A DNA stretch of 64,000 nt from CAMDHY01 sp046156265 (GCF_046156265.1 NZ_JAWDIR010000043.1:372001-436000), one strand, 5' to 3'; shown: positions 8,755-17,982, counted from the stretch's first letter. The notes: generated by a model not told the origin, from the letters alone. Made by a program: numbers and translations.

Positions 8755-11700
8755 ATGGCGATCGTCGTCACCGTCACCTCGCCGTCGCCGACCGGCAGCG
8801 ACCTGAAGCTCGTCGACTTCCTGCGCGACGGGGTGATCGATCCGCTCGACAATGCGCCGACCCAGTTCGTCGCGCTCGATCCGAATCTGACGCTCGGCAG
8901 CGCCACCGAAATCACGCTGCTCTCCGCCAGTGGCAACCTCGTGTTCAACCCGTTCGGCGGCGTTGTGTCGGGCACGATCACCGGCTTCGTCATCACCTCT
9001 GCGGCAGACGGCATCGTCCGCGCGACCGTCACCGGCCTCAACATCGATGCCGCAGCCCTCTATGCGGCGATGATAGCGAACGACACAGCTGCGCTTGACG
9101 CCCTGCTGTTCGGCACGGATTCGTTCAACTATGTCGGCAACACCGGGGCCGATGTGTTCACCGCCGGGCTGCTCGCCGATCATCTCGACGGCGGCGCGGG
9201 CGACGACAGGCTCACCGCCCGCGACGGCGCCGACACGCTGGTGGGCGCGGTCGGGGCCGACACGCTCGACGGCGGGGCGGGCGGCGACACCTACGTGCTG
9301 GCGGCCAACACCGCCGCGATCGTCATCCTCGACAGCGCCGGCCTCGACACGGTCACCTCGACGATCTCGCGCTCGCTCGCCGGATTCGCGACGATCGAAA
9401 ACCTGACGCTGCTCGGCAACGCCGACGTCGACGCGACCGGCAATGCGCTGGTCAACCTCCTTCAGGGCAATTCCGGCGACAACGTCCTCGACGGGGGCGG
9501 CGGCAACGACATCCTGATCGGCGGGGCCGGCGACGACACCTATGTCCTCGGCGCCGACAGCGACACCGTCGCCGAGGGAGCCGGCGGCGGCACGGACACG
9601 GTGACGTCGACGATCACCCGCACGCTGGCCTCGTTCTCCCAGGTCGAAAACCTGACGCTAGAGGGCGCCGGCAACATCGACGGGACAGGCAACAACCTCG
9701 ACAACGTCATCACCGGCAACAGCGGCGAAAACGTCCTCGACGGCGGCCTCGGCTCCGACACCGTGATCGGCGGCGACGGCGACGACACGCTGAGGGGCGG
9801 CAACGACAACGTCGCCGACACGCTGCAGGGCGGCGCCGGCGACGACCTCTACGAACTCGGCTCCAACTATGGCGGCGTCTGCACCGACACGAGCGGCCTC
9901 GACACCGTCACGTCGACCGGCGACCGCAGCATCGCCTTCTTCGCGGGCATCGAGAACCTGACGCTGCTCGGCACCGCCGACATCGACGGCACCGGCAACG
10001 ACCTCGACAACACCATCACCGGCAACGCCGGCGACAACGAACTGACGGGCGGCCTCGGCGACGACACCCTCGACGGCGGTCTCGGCGACGACACGTACGT
10101 TCTCAGTCCAGACGACGACAGCGACACGATCATCGACGCCGGCGGTATCGACACGGTGAGGTCGGTGGAAGGGGCGACGCTCGAGCAGAAGCCCACGATC
10201 GAGAACCTGATCCTCGACGGCAATGACGACGTCGCCGGCTACGGCAACGCGCTCGACAACGTCATCACCGGAAATTCCGGCGACAACGCCCTGGTTGGCT
10301 TCGAGGGCGCCGACAGCCTGTACGGTGGCGCTGGAGACGACAGTTACTTCATCACCTTCGTCGACGACGCCCTCGACACCGTTGTCGATACGTCCGGGCT
10401 GGACCGCGCCATCTCGAACACCGTCAGCGTTTCGATCGCCGGCTACGTCGGTGTCGAGAACATCCTGCTCGACGGCAACCTCAACCTCGATGCGACCGGC
10501 AACGGGCTCGACAACCTGATCAAGGGCAACAACGGAGCGAACATCCTCGACGGCGGTGCCGGCGTCGACACGCTGCAGGGCGACAATGGCGGCGACACCT
10601 ACGTGCTCGGCAACGCGCAGGACCTGGTCGTCGAGAGCTTCAACAGCGGCATCGACACCATCACGTCGACGATCACGCGCTCGCTCGCGCCCTACGCACA
10701 CGTCGAGCGGCTGACCTTGCTCGGCAACGGCAACATCAACGGCACTGGCAACGGCCTCGACAACGCGATCACCGGAAACGCCGGCAAGAACATTCTCGAC
10801 GGCGCCGGTGGCACCGATTCGCTGTTCGGCGGCCTCGGCAACGACACCTACGTGCTCGGCAACGACGGCGACGACGTGACGTCCGACACCGGCGGCACCG
10901 ACACGATCACCTCGACGATCAGCCGCTCGCTGGCGCCGCACGGCAGCATCGAAGTGCTGAACCTGCTCGGCAACGCCAACATCGACGGCACCGGCAACGC
11001 GCTCGCCAACACCATCAGCGGCAATTCCGGGAAGAACGTCCTCGACGGCGGCGTGGATGCCGTCACGGACTTCCTCGCCGGCGGGCAGGGCAACGACACC
11101 TATATGCTCGGGGCGGGCAACGACGTCGTGATCGAGTTTGTCGGCGGTGGTACCGACACCATCACCTCGACGATCACGCGCTCGCTCGTCTCCTACACGG
11201 ACGTCGAGAACCTGACGCTGCTCGGCTCCGCCCACATCAACGGCACCGGCAACGGTGCGGCCAACCGGATCGTCGGCAACGACGGCCAGAACGTCCTCGA
11301 CGGCGGCGCCGGCACCGATACGCTCGAAGGCGGCGACGGCAAGGACACCTACGTCCTCGGCAACGGCAACGACGCCACCTTCGACACCGGCGGCATCGAC
11401 ACGATCACATCGACGATCAGCCGCTCGCTCGCGCCGCACGGCACCGTCGAGAACCTGACGCTGCTGGGCGTCGGCAACATCGACGGCACCGGCAACGCAC
11501 TCTCCAACACCATCACAGGCAATGCCGGCAACAACGTCCTCTACGGAGGCATCGACAACTACTCCAACACCGACACGCTGATCGGCGGACTCGGCAACGA
11601 CACCTATGTGCTCTCCGACCAGTTCGACGTTGTGGTGGAGGCGGCCGGGGGTGGCACGGACACGATCACCTCCGCCGGCGGCCGCAGTCTCGCAGGGTAT

Positions 11701-13128
11701 GCGCACATCGAGAACCTGACGCTGGTCGGTGGCTCGTCCGTCAGCGGCACCGGCAACGCGCTCGACAACGTGATCACCGGCAACTCCGGCCACAACTTTC
11801 TCAGCGGAAAAGACGGTCTCGATTCGCTCTTCGGTGGTGGCGGCAACGACGATTACGAACTCGGTGCCGACAACGACTTCATCCACGACACCAGCGGGAC
11901 GGATACCGTCGCATCCTCGATCACACGATCGCTCACGTCGTTCACGGCAATCGAGTATCTCGTGCTGACGGGGAGTGCGACTATCAATGGCTTCGGCAAC
12001 GGGGCCAACAACTACATCTGGGGGAACACCGGCAACAACACTCTCGACGGCGCCGCGGGGATAGACGACCTGTTCGGCGGGGCGGGGGCGGATACCCTCA
12101 TCGGCTCGTCGGACTCGGCCAGCGATGCGCTGTCAGGCGAAGCGGGCGACGACGTGCTGATTGCCGGGCACGGCGATCATCTCACCGGAGGGGGCGGGGA
12201 CGACACCTATGTTCTCGGTGCCAATACCACTGGCCCGATCTACATCAGCGTCGACAGCGGCGGGACCGATCTCGTTACGTCGAGCATCAACCGCACGCTG
12301 CTGCCTTCCTGGAACATCGAGAACCTGACGCTGCTCGGCAACGCCAACATCGACGGCACCGGCAATGCGCTCGACAACGTCCTCATCGGCAACTCCGGCA
12401 AGAATACCCTGAAGGGGCTCGACGGAAACGACACGCTGGTCGCTACCGGCGGTGTCGAGACGCTGAAGGGTGGCGTCGGCCACGACACCTACGTGCTCGG
12501 AAGCTTCTTCTTCAATACCGAAGCTACCGCGAACACGCTGCAAGACGACGCGGGCGTCGACACCATCACCTCGACGATCGACCGAACCCTGACGAACTTT
12601 GTCGGCATCGAGAACCTGATCCTGCTCGGCAATGCCAATCTCGACGGCACCGGCAGCGCCCTGGACAACAAGATGACCGGCAACGCCGGCAAGAACACGC
12701 TGTCGGGCTTTTCCGGCAAGGACGACCTCGACGGTGGCGGCGGCAACGACATCCTGCGCGGCGGCCAGGGCGCCGACAAGATGACCGGCGGCGCCGGTGG
12801 CGACGTCTTTGACTACAACGACGTCTCCGAGATCGGGCTCGGGGCGGATCGCGACATCATCCGCGACTTCGTCCACCTGGTGGACGACATCGACCTTTCC
12901 ACCATCGACGCCAACGGCAGCGCGCCGGGCAACACCGCCTTCAGCTTCATCGGCAACACGGCGTTCTCCGGCGTGAAGGGACAGCTGCGCTTCACGCAGA
13001 ACGACCTGCCCGGCACCCAGCTGGACAAGACCTTCGTCGACGGTGACGTCAACGGCGACGGAATCGCCGACTTCCGCATCCAGCTCACGGGTCTCGTCAA
13101 CCTCACAGGGTCCGACTTTGTTCTCTGA
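8755..13128 (+). CDS. Large RTX-type calcium-binding repeat protein, probably type I secreted
   Basis: A protein of about 1457 aa. After a 150-residue N-terminal domain it consists mainly of 13 tandem units. Each combines a GTDTITS-like segment, an xENLTLLGNxNIDGTGN segment, and an ITGNSGxNVLDGG plus GGxGNDTYVLG segment; the last is the RTX nonapeptide pattern that binds calcium. The C-terminal 100 residues (FDYNDVSE through to SDFVL) match the serralysin-type C-terminal domain that carries the type I secretion signal. No ABC/MFP/TolC genes lie nearby, so export would use a transporter elsewhere. An in-frame ATG 60 bp upstream (8695) is a possible alternative start, but the MAIVVTVTS start fits the domain boundary better. 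Adhesion, surface-layer or matrix roles are typical; enzyme activity is not evident. Confidence 0.85.
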   Translation: MAIVVTVTSPSPTGSDLKLVDFLRDGVIDPLDNAPTQFVALDPNLTLGSATEITLLSASGNLVFNPFGGVVSGTITGFVITSAADGIVRATVTGLNIDAAALYAAMIANDTAALDALLFGTDSFNYVGNTGADVFTAGLLADHLDGGAGDDRLTARDGADTLVGAVGADTLDGGAGGDTYVLAANTAAIVILDSAGLDTVTSTISRSLAGFATIENLTLLGNADVDATGNALVNLLQGNSGDNVLDGGGGNDILIGGAGDDTYVLGADSDTVAEGAGGGTDTVTSTITRTLASFSQVENLTLEGAGNIDGTGNNLDNVITGNSGENVLDGGLGSDTVIGGDGDDTLRGGNDNVADTLQGGAGDDLYELGSNYGGVCTDTSGLDTVTSTGDRSIAFFAGIENLTLLGTADIDGTGNDLDNTITGNAGDNELTGGLGDDTLDGGLGDDTYVLSPDDDSDTIIDAGGIDTVRSVEGATLEQKPTIENLILDGNDDVAGYGNALDNVITGNSGDNALVGFEGADSLYGGAGDDSYFITFVDDALDTVVDTSGLDRAISNTVSVSIAGYVGVENILLDGNLNLDATGNGLDNLIKGNNGANILDGGAGVDTLQGDNGGDTYVLGNAQDLVVESFNSGIDTITSTITRSLAPYAHVERLTLLGNGNINGTGNGLDNAITGNAGKNILDGAGGTDSLFGGLGNDTYVLGNDGDDVTSDTGGTDTITSTISRSLAPHGSIEVLNLLGNANIDGTGNALANTISGNSGKNVLDGGVDAVTDFLAGGQGNDTYMLGAGNDVVIEFVGGGTDTITSTITRSLVSYTDVENLTLLGSAHINGTGNGAANRIVGNDGQNVLDGGAGTDTLEGGDGKDTYVLGNGNDATFDTGGIDTITSTISRSLAPHGTVENLTLLGVGNIDGTGNALSNTITGNAGNNVLYGGIDNYSNTDTLIGGLGNDTYVLSDQFDVVVEAAGGGTDTITSAGGRSLAGYAHIENLTLVGGSSVSGTGNALDNVITGNSGHNFLSGKDGLDSLFGGGGNDDYELGADNDFIHDTSGTDTVASSITRSLTSFTAIEYLVLTGSATINGFGNGANNYIWGNTGNNTLDGAAGIDDLFGGAGADTLIGSSDSASDALSGEAGDDVLIAGHGDHLTGGGGDDTYVLGANTTGPIYISVDSGGTDLVTSSINRTLLPSWNIENLTLLGNANIDGTGNALDNVLIGNSGKNTLKGLDGNDTLVATGGVETLKGGVGHDTYVLGSFFFNTEATANTLQDDAGVDTITSTIDRTLTNFVGIENLILLGNANLDGTGSALDNKMTGNAGKNTLSGFSGKDDLDGGGGNDILRGGQGADKMTGGAGGDVFDYNDVSEIGLGADRDIIRDFVHLVDDIDLSTIDANGSAPGNTAFSFIGNTAFSGVKGQLRFTQNDLPGTQLDKTFVDGDVNGDGIADFRIQLTGLVNLTGSDFVL

Positions 13129-13305
13129 AGTCCTTGTGACGTGCTCTGCTGAGAAAATAGGAGAAGGTCTGCGTTATGTTCGCCAAAGACCGGTGAGAGG
13201 CCGAGGGTTTAGTCGGAGCAAGACAGCTAGCGAACGGAGGGTTATCCACTGCTCCCCACGCGCCGGCGCCGTTGCTTATCGATGGCTCCTCACATCAACG
13301 CGACA
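13129..13305. other. Gap between RTX gene and prophage remnants
   Basis: This 177-bp spacer has no supported gene, and no strong terminator hairpin is visible after the RTX stop codon. It marks the left limit of recognisable prophage sequence. Confidence 0.4.
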
Positions 13306-13443
13306 TCACAGCCGCCTCGACGTCCACACCACGCGCCCCATGACGTGCACCTCCTCAGCGCTGCGCTCACAAGCCTTGTACTCGGGGTTCACCGACCTGA
13401 TCACCACCATCGGCGGATCCGAATTCGGCTCGTGTTCGGTCCG
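13306..13443 (-). pseudogene. Broken copy of the S24 repressor C-terminus
   Basis: The minus strand encodes 45 residues ending in VVWTSRRL plus stop. They are nearly identical to the last 45 residues of the complete repressor at 14201-14926, with only YKACERS for YKTYERS and HVMG for HVVG as clear changes. Upstream homology stops abruptly, so this is a truncated partial duplicate. It sits just beyond the first complete repressor gene, suggesting recombination between repressor genes or capture of a second phage's immunity region. Confidence 0.8.
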
Positions 13444-13503
13444 CTAATCATTCGTGGTTTCGGATGCGACTCCGAATACTCCGTGCCCCGGCGTTGCCCA
13501 CCG

Positions 13504-14181
13504 TCAAATCTCCCGTGCGAACCACCGGATGCGGCCGACGATGTGGATCTCGTCGGCCGTACGCTCGTACTCGGGATAGTGCTTGTTGTCGGAGATGACC
13601 CGGATGGCTGGCGGATCGCTGTTCGCGATGTGCTCGAGACGCTTTGCGACCAGACCGATCCCGTCGTCGAGGACGAAGATCCCGGGTGGGTTTGGGCTGC
13701 GGAGATTCATGTCGACGAGGACGGCATCACCGCTCAGCAGCGTCGGCACCATGCTGTCCCCTTTGACGTGCATGATGCGCAGTTGCGACGGGCTCGTCTT
13801 CAGCGTGTTGCGAATCCACGACCGGCGGAAGTGATAGTCCTGGCGGGACGCTTCGCCTTCGCCGGCCCAGACTGCCCTTCCTTCCGTCGGCGCCCGCGCA
13901 GTGGCGAAAAGGATCGCCATGAAAGCGTCGTCGGGATTCTCCACGAATGGGGACGTGCCCTGGACCGCGCCGATGCCATGGATCAGCCAATCGCGGTCCA
14001 CCTTCAGGACCAGTGCGACGTCCGCCAGCCGGTCGATGCTGGGTCGGGCGGAGCGGCCTCGGAGGATGTCGTAGACGAACGAGCGATTCACGCCCGCCAT
14101 CGTGGCAACATGGGCAGGCGCCAGGCCGAGTTGCCGCGCTCGGGCGCGCAGGCGATCGGCCAAAGTGTGCTGCTCTGTCAT
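13504..14181 (-). CDS. XRE/S24-type phage repressor (LexA/CI-like), copy A
   Basis: A 225-aa protein. An N-terminal XRE helix-turn-helix (LAPAHVATMAGVNRSFVYDI, about residues 20-40) is followed by a linker and a C-terminal S24 peptidase domain. The domain has the catalytic serine in KGDSM and the lysine in GLVAKRLE. In this family, RecA-stimulated self-cleavage inactivates the repressor during the SOS response. The start used is the ATG of MTEQHT, just after the 3' end of copy B. It is only moderately similar to copy B, although both C-termini share the SDPP...EY.RTADE/SAEE pattern. Confidence 0.85.
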   Translation of the reverse strand: MTEQHTLADRLRARARQLGLAPAHVATMAGVNRSFVYDILRGRSARPSIDRLADVALVLKVDRDWLIHGIGAVQGTSPFVENPDDAFMAILFATARAPTEGRAVWAGEGEASRQDYHFRRSWIRNTLKTSPSQLRIMHVKGDSMVPTLLSGDAVLVDMNLRSPNPPGIFVLDDGIGLVAKRLEHIANSDPPAIRVISDNKHYPEYERTADEIHIVGRIRWFAREI

Positions 14182-14200
14182 GGTGTCCTCAGCCACCCAT

Positions 14201-14926
14201 CTACAGCCGCCGCGAAGTCCACACCACGCGCCCAACGACATGAACCTCCTCGGCGCTCCGCTCGTAGGTCTTGTACTCGGGGTTTACCGACCTGATCACC
14301 ACCATCGGCGGATCGGAGTTCGGCTCGTGCTCGATGCGCTTGGCCACGAGCCCCATCCCGTCCCAGATCACGAAGATGCCGGGCGGCACCGGGATCTGCT
14401 GGCTGATGTCGATCAGCACCCGATCGCCGCTAGCGAGCAACGGCTCCATGGAGTCGCCGTCGATGGTGATGATGCGCAGGTCTGCCGTTCGTGCCCGGAA
14501 TTCGTGACGGATCATCCCTTCGGGGAAGAACCAGACCTGCTTGACCTCCTCAAGGCCCTCGTGGATGGCGCCGGGCCCGGCTGAAGCGCGCACGTCGATT
14601 TCGGCCACGCGTCCGAAGCCAGCGGGAACGCCGCCGGCCGTCAAGCTGCCGACGGGTGCCAGATCGCTCGACCGCTCAGCCGCCGGCGGCTTACGGCGCC
14701 GCTTCCGCGGTGGCACCGCATCGTGGCGCAGTTCGCTCTCGTCGCAGCCGAGGTGCGCCGCAAGCTTGCGACGATCGTCCTCGGCTAGAACCCTCGGCGT
14801 TCCCCGCATCACGAACTGGTGCAGGTAGGCGTCATTCCTGCCGATCGCGATCGATGCGTTCTTTAGATTGGTCCCGCGGTCGCGGACCAGCGCCAGCACC
14901 TTCAGTCGGATGGGATCGAGATTCAT
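14201..14926 (-). CDS. S24-type phage repressor, copy B
   Basis: A 241-aa protein. Residues 1-60 form a divergent helix-turn-helix (KNASIAIGRNDAYLHQFVMR). A basic linker rich in RKRRRK follows, then an S24 domain with Ser in DGDSMEP and Lys in GLVAKRIE. It reads divergently from the Cro-like gene at 15043, the position expected for a lysogeny repressor. The chosen start MNLDPIR is the first ATG with coding character. The protein is the source of, or closest relative to, the fragment at 13306-13443. Either this or copy A may be the functional immunity repressor. Confidence 0.85.
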   Translation of the reverse strand: MNLDPIRLKVLALVRDRGTNLKNASIAIGRNDAYLHQFVMRGTPRVLAEDDRRKLAAHLGCDESELRHDAVPPRKRRRKPPAAERSSDLAPVGSLTAGGVPAGFGRVAEIDVRASAGPGAIHEGLEEVKQVWFFPEGMIRHEFRARTADLRIITIDGDSMEPLLASGDRVLIDISQQIPVPPGIFVIWDGMGLVAKRIEHEPNSDPPMVVIRSVNPEYKTYERSAEEVHVVGRVVWTSRRL

Positions 14927-14958
14927 CGGTCGCTGTCCCTGCTCCTGTTGGAGATAGG

Positions 14959-15019
14959 CAATTAGCAACTTTTTCTGTTTGACGCAATGGGAGGACCAGG
15001 CGTTAACTGATCCTATCAG
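14959..15019. promoter_or_regulatory. Divergent phage control region with two candidate promoters and an operator-like dyad
   Basis: Plus strand: -35 TTGACG at 14979-14984, a 17-bp spacer and -10 GTTAAC at 15002-15007, leading into the Cro-like gene. Minus strand: -35 TTGCGT (14987-14982), a 17-bp spacer and -10 TAATTG (14964-14959), leading into repressor B. A dyad CTGAT-cct-ATCAG lies at 15007-15019, over the plus-strand start of transcription. The arrangement is that of a lambdoid switch, but the boxes are read by eye only. Confidence 0.45.
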
Positions 15020-15042
15020 ACGGGCGGCCACAGGAACCCTCG

Positions 15043-15270
15043 ATGTCGACGATCAGTAGCCAGTTCCGAGAGCGGGTAGAGGCGTTCCTGGCAGCCTCCG
15101 AGTTCAAGCCCACCGAGTTTGGCCGGCAGGCCACAGGCGATCCGACCTTCGTCCTCAACCTCAGGCGGGGCCGCTCGCCGACGTTGGCGACGGTCGACAA
15201 GGTGCTGGCCTTCATCGCCGAGATGGAAGCCGATCCGTCCCGCTGCAGCCCCAATAGGAAAGCGGCATGA
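15043..15270 (+). CDS. Small Cro-like DNA-binding protein
   Basis: A 75-aa protein with a single helix-turn-helix-like region (FKPTEFGRQATGDPTFVLNL) spanning most of its length and a conserved RRGRSPTLATVDKVL tail typical of Cro/CI-type small regulators. It is the first gene rightward from the repressor and overlaps the next gene by an ATGA junction. It probably shuts off the repressor or sets the early transcription level. Confidence 0.65.
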   Translation: MSTISSQFRERVEAFLAASEFKPTEFGRQATGDPTFVLNLRRGRSPTLATVDKVLAFIAEMEADPSRCSPNRKAA

Positions 15271-15485
15271 CCATGCTTCCCATTCACCTCAACCAGATCG
15301 AGCTCGCCAACCGCTGGAAGATCTCTCCGCGCACGCTGGAGCGCTGGCGCTGGGCGGGACAGGGCCCTGCCTTCGTCAAGCTCGGCGGCCGGGTCGTCTA
15401 TCAGCTAGACGCCGTCGAGGCCTACGAGCGCGGCCGTGTCTGCCAGAGCACCCAGCAGGGCACGGCCCTCAGGAAGGCCTCCTGA
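15267..15485 (+). CDS. AlpA/excisionase-like HTH protein
   Basis: A 72-aa protein with the MerR/AlpA-type winged helix signature. The helix-turn-helix is LANRWKISPRTLERWRWAG (about residues 13-31), followed by a wing with PAFVKLGGRVVYQLDAVEAYE. Such proteins act as excisionases or phage regulators. It is the second gene in the rightward operon and is translationally coupled to the Cro-like gene. Confidence 0.7.
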   Translation: MTMLPIHLNQIELANRWKISPRTLERWRWAGQGPAFVKLGGRVVYQLDAVEAYERGRVCQSTQQGTALRKAS

Positions 15486-15486
15486 G

Positions 15487-15867
15487 ATGGCGAGGCTGCA
15501 GATCGATCCGATGCAGGGTCATCCCGTTCCGTATGTCGGCGAGCCGGTGAACGACCTCGCGTTCCTCGCCTGGGTCGCTCAGGCCAATGTCGGCGAGACA
15601 TTCGTCTATCACCGTGGCTTCCTCGGCATCGACATCGGCCCGGGGATCTCTCGGTTCGGCGAGCCGGACCGCCAGCGGCTCCTCGGCCTCGCACAGGCGG
15701 CGCTCTCCGCCTTCGAGGCGGACCTCGTTCACCTCGTGCAATTGCGGCTTGAGCCCGACCGCTTCGCCTATCTCGCCGTGGCCCGTCGCAAACCGGCCCA
15801 TGCGCCGGCTGCGCTCGCACGGCTCGTCGCCGCCTCGGGTCAACCTGATCTCGCCGCAGCAGCGTAG
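15487..15867 (+). CDS. Conserved phage hypothetical protein
   Basis: A 126-aa protein starting at the ATG one base after the upstream stop codon. It has no signal peptide, membrane segment or cysteine pattern. The middle (PDRQRLLGLAQAALSAFEADLVHLVQ, in parts) is helical, followed by an FAYLAVARRKP segment resembling small phage proteins of unknown function. Function not recognised. Position between HTH genes and the recombination operon suggests early expression. Confidence 0.5.
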   Translation: MARLQIDPMQGHPVPYVGEPVNDLAFLAWVAQANVGETFVYHRGFLGIDIGPGISRFGEPDRQRLLGLAQAALSAFEADLVHLVQLRLEPDRFAYLAVARRKPAHAPAALARLVAASGQPDLAAAA

Positions 15868-15911
15868 CGAGCACACCGCTACCTCAATTTTCCTATCGCG
15901 GAGCCACTCCG

Positions 15912-16400
15912 ATGCCGTTCCCCTCGAACGTGCCCACCGTCGACGATCTGCCAGGGCTTGCCCTGCAGGAGATCGCCCGACTGCCGATCGATCTGCTCGC
16001 GAGCCTGCAGCATGACGTCGACGAGCGTCTGACGCAGACCAAGGCTTCGAAGGCCCGGCTCGACAGCGCGCTGGAAGCCCGCTTCGCCGCCCGCGCCGCC
16101 GAAATGCGTCAGGCACATGCCAAGGACACCGGCACGGTCCGCTTCGACGAGGGCGAGTTCACCATCGTTACCGATCTGCCGAAGCGGGTCGATTGGGACC
16201 AGGACCGGCTCGCCGCCGTGGTCGAGCGCATCCGCGCCGCCGGCGAGGATCCGGCGGAGTACGTCGACATCGCCTTCAAGGTGCCGGAGCGGAAGTACGC
16301 CGCCTGGCCCGATGCCATCCGCACCACTTTCGAGCCAGCCCGCACCGTGCGGACCGGCGCGCTGAAGATCGAGATCCTCCCGCAAGGGAGCGATCGATGA
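15912..16400 (+). CDS. Phage hypothetical protein preceding the Sak4-like ATPase
   Basis: A 162-aa protein. The first half is a helical, possibly coiled region (LLASLQHDVDERLTQTKASK). The second half contains FTIVTDLPKRVDWDQDRLAAV and AFKVPERKYAAWPDAIR, a pattern common to phage proteins encoded next to Sak4-like ATPases. No catalytic residues stand out. A GGAG ribosome-binding site precedes the ATG, and the stop overlaps the next start (ATGA). Confidence 0.55.
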   Translation: MPFPSNVPTVDDLPGLALQEIARLPIDLLASLQHDVDERLTQTKASKARLDSALEARFAARAAEMRQAHAKDTGTVRFDEGEFTIVTDLPKRVDWDQDRLAAVVERIRAAGEDPAEYVDIAFKVPERKYAAWPDAIRTTFEPARTVRTGALKIEILPQGSDR

Positions 16401-17254
16401 GCCTGCGCATCATCTCCGCCGACGACCGGCTGCGCGAGGCGCAGGGCAAGACAACGATGGCACTGTTTGGGCCGTCCGGATCGGGCAAGACCACTTTGTT
16501 GAAGACCCTGCCGCCCGGCGAGACGGTCTGCATCGATCTGGAAGCGGGCCTGAAGTCGGTCCAGGACTGGCAGGGCGACAGCATTCCGATACGACGCTTC
16601 AGCGATGCCGTCGACATCGCCTGCCTGATCGGCGGCGCCAACCCTGCCGCCCAGCCCGAGGAGCACTTCTCGGAAGCGCACCACGCGCATCTGCGCGCTC
16701 AGCATCCCGAGTTGGCCGAACGGCTCGACGCCAAGCGCATCATTTTCGTCGACAGCATCACCGATCTGACGCGACAGGCGATGGCCTGGGCGAAGAGCCG
16801 TCCAGAGGCGCTGTCCGAGCGGACCGGCAAGCCAGACACCCGCGGTGCCTACGGGCTGCTGGCGCGGGAGGTCATCGGGCTCCTGAAGCACCTGCAGCAT
16901 GCGCCCGGGCGCACCGTCATCTTCGTCGGCATCCTCGAAAAGGTCACCGACGACATGAACCGGGTGACCTGGCAGCCGCAGATGGACGGCGGGAAGGTCG
17001 CGCGGGAGCTGCCGGGGATCGTCGACCAGGTGCTCACAATGAGCCTGTTCAGCCCGGAGGCCGGCGCTGGCCCCGACGCGCCGCCGACTTGGCGTCACGA
17101 CCCCGACAAGGGCTGCGCCCGCCACCTCGTCTGCCAGTCCGGCAATCCGTTCGGCCTGCCCGCCAAGGACCGCAGTGGCCGCCTCGACGTGCTCGAGCCG
17201 CCGGACCTCGGAGCCCTGCTCGCAAAGATCAACCTGAGAGGATCCACGTTATGA
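16397..17254 (+). CDS. Sak4-like RecA-fold ATPase (phage single-strand annealing/recombination)
   Basis: A 285-aa P-loop protein. Walker A is GPSGSGKTT at about residues 24-32, an acidic ETVCIDLEAGL strand follows, and a Walker B-like RIIFVDSITDLTR lies near residue 118. The layout matches phage nucleotide-binding proteins of the Sak4 type, short RecA relatives that act with a phage single-strand-binding protein in recombination or replication. Next to it are a DUF669-like protein and an exonuclease, which supports this reading. Both ends overlap neighbours by four bases. Confidence 0.7.
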   Translation: MSLRIISADDRLREAQGKTTMALFGPSGSGKTTLLKTLPPGETVCIDLEAGLKSVQDWQGDSIPIRRFSDAVDIACLIGGANPAAQPEEHFSEAHHAHLRAQHPELAERLDAKRIIFVDSITDLTRQAMAWAKSRPEALSERTGKPDTRGAYGLLAREVIGLLKHLQHAPGRTVIFVGILEKVTDDMNRVTWQPQMDGGKVARELPGIVDQVLTMSLFSPEAGAGPDAPPTWRHDPDKGCARHLVCQSGNPFGLPAKDRSGRLDVLEPPDLGALLAKINLRGSTL

Positions 17255-17982
17255 CCTTCGACATGAACGACGCTCAGCCTCAGCAGTCCGGCGACCTGAT
17301 CCCCGATGGCACCTTCGCCAAAGTGGTGATGACGCTGCGCAAAGGCGGCACCGACGGCATGAGCGAGGTCGACCGCGGCCTTCTCAAACTCTCGAGCCAG
17401 CCTGCCAGCGACGTCCGGATGCTCGATGCCGAGTTCACCGTCGCGGAGGGGCAATACGCGCGCCGGAAGTTCTGGCAAAACTTCACGGTCCAGGGCGGCA
17501 AACTCGACGAGCAGGGTCAGTCGATCGGCTGGAAGATCTCGAAGTCGACCTTCCGCGCGATGATCGACAGTGCGCTCGGGTTGAACCCCGACGACATGAG
17601 CGACGCCGCCAAGGCCAAGCGAGTGCTGCGCGGGCTCGCCGATCTCGACGGCATCAGCTTCGTTGCCAAGATCCAGATCGAGGCGAGCAAGAACCCCTCC
17701 TACAAGGACGCGAACAAGCTCGAGCACGTGGTGCTGCCGACCGCGCCCGAGTGGAAGAAGGTGATGTCGGGCGAGGCAGTGCCCCCGCAGCCCTCGGCGA
17801 AGCCCCGACCCGCTGCCGCCGCGCTCGCCCTGCCCCTCGCTCCGGCGTGGGGCCAGTCGCAGGGGCCCTCCGCGCCAGCAGCGCCTGTCTGGGGCACGCA
17901 GGCTGTAGCCGCGCAGCCTGCGCCGACTTCGCCCCCGCCTGCCGCGAAGCCCGCTGCCGGTCCGGCCTGGCTGAACCCGTGA
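17251..17982 (+). CDS. DUF669-like phage protein, probable ssDNA-binding partner
   Basis: A 243-aa protein. Residues 10-170 hold a beta-rich domain (AEFTVAEGQYARRKFWQNFT, then GWKISKSTFRAMIDSALGL) resembling DUF669-type proteins encoded beside Sak4 ATPases. The last 70 residues are a low-complexity Pro/Ala tail, as in single-strand-binding proteins with flexible acidic or proline-rich ends. ssDNA binding is inferred. The start overlaps the upstream stop (ATGA), and the 3' end overlaps the following GTG. Confidence 0.55.
   Translation: MTFDMNDAQPQQSGDLIPDGTFAKVVMTLRKGGTDGMSEVDRGLLKLSSQPASDVRMLDAEFTVAEGQYARRKFWQNFTVQGGKLDEQGQSIGWKISKSTFRAMIDSALGLNPDDMSDAAKAKRVLRGLADLDGISFVAKIQIEASKNPSYKDANKLEHVVLPTAPEWKKVMSGEAVPPQPSAKPRPAAAALALPLAPAWGQSQGPSAPAAPVWGTQAVAAQPAPTSPPPAAKPAAGPAWLNP

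Noticed and set aside
9658..11886. A 742-codon open frame on the minus strand across the RTX gene
   Set aside because: It is antisense to the repeat region and exists because the GC-rich codon pattern of the RTX repeats suppresses stops on the other strand. Its translation is a Val/Asp/Ala-rich repeat without any domain.
9395..12660. Regular repeats that might suggest a CRISPR-like array
   Set aside because: Units are about 250-300 bp, in frame, and encode the RTX repeat protein. No short identical repeats with unique spacers are present.
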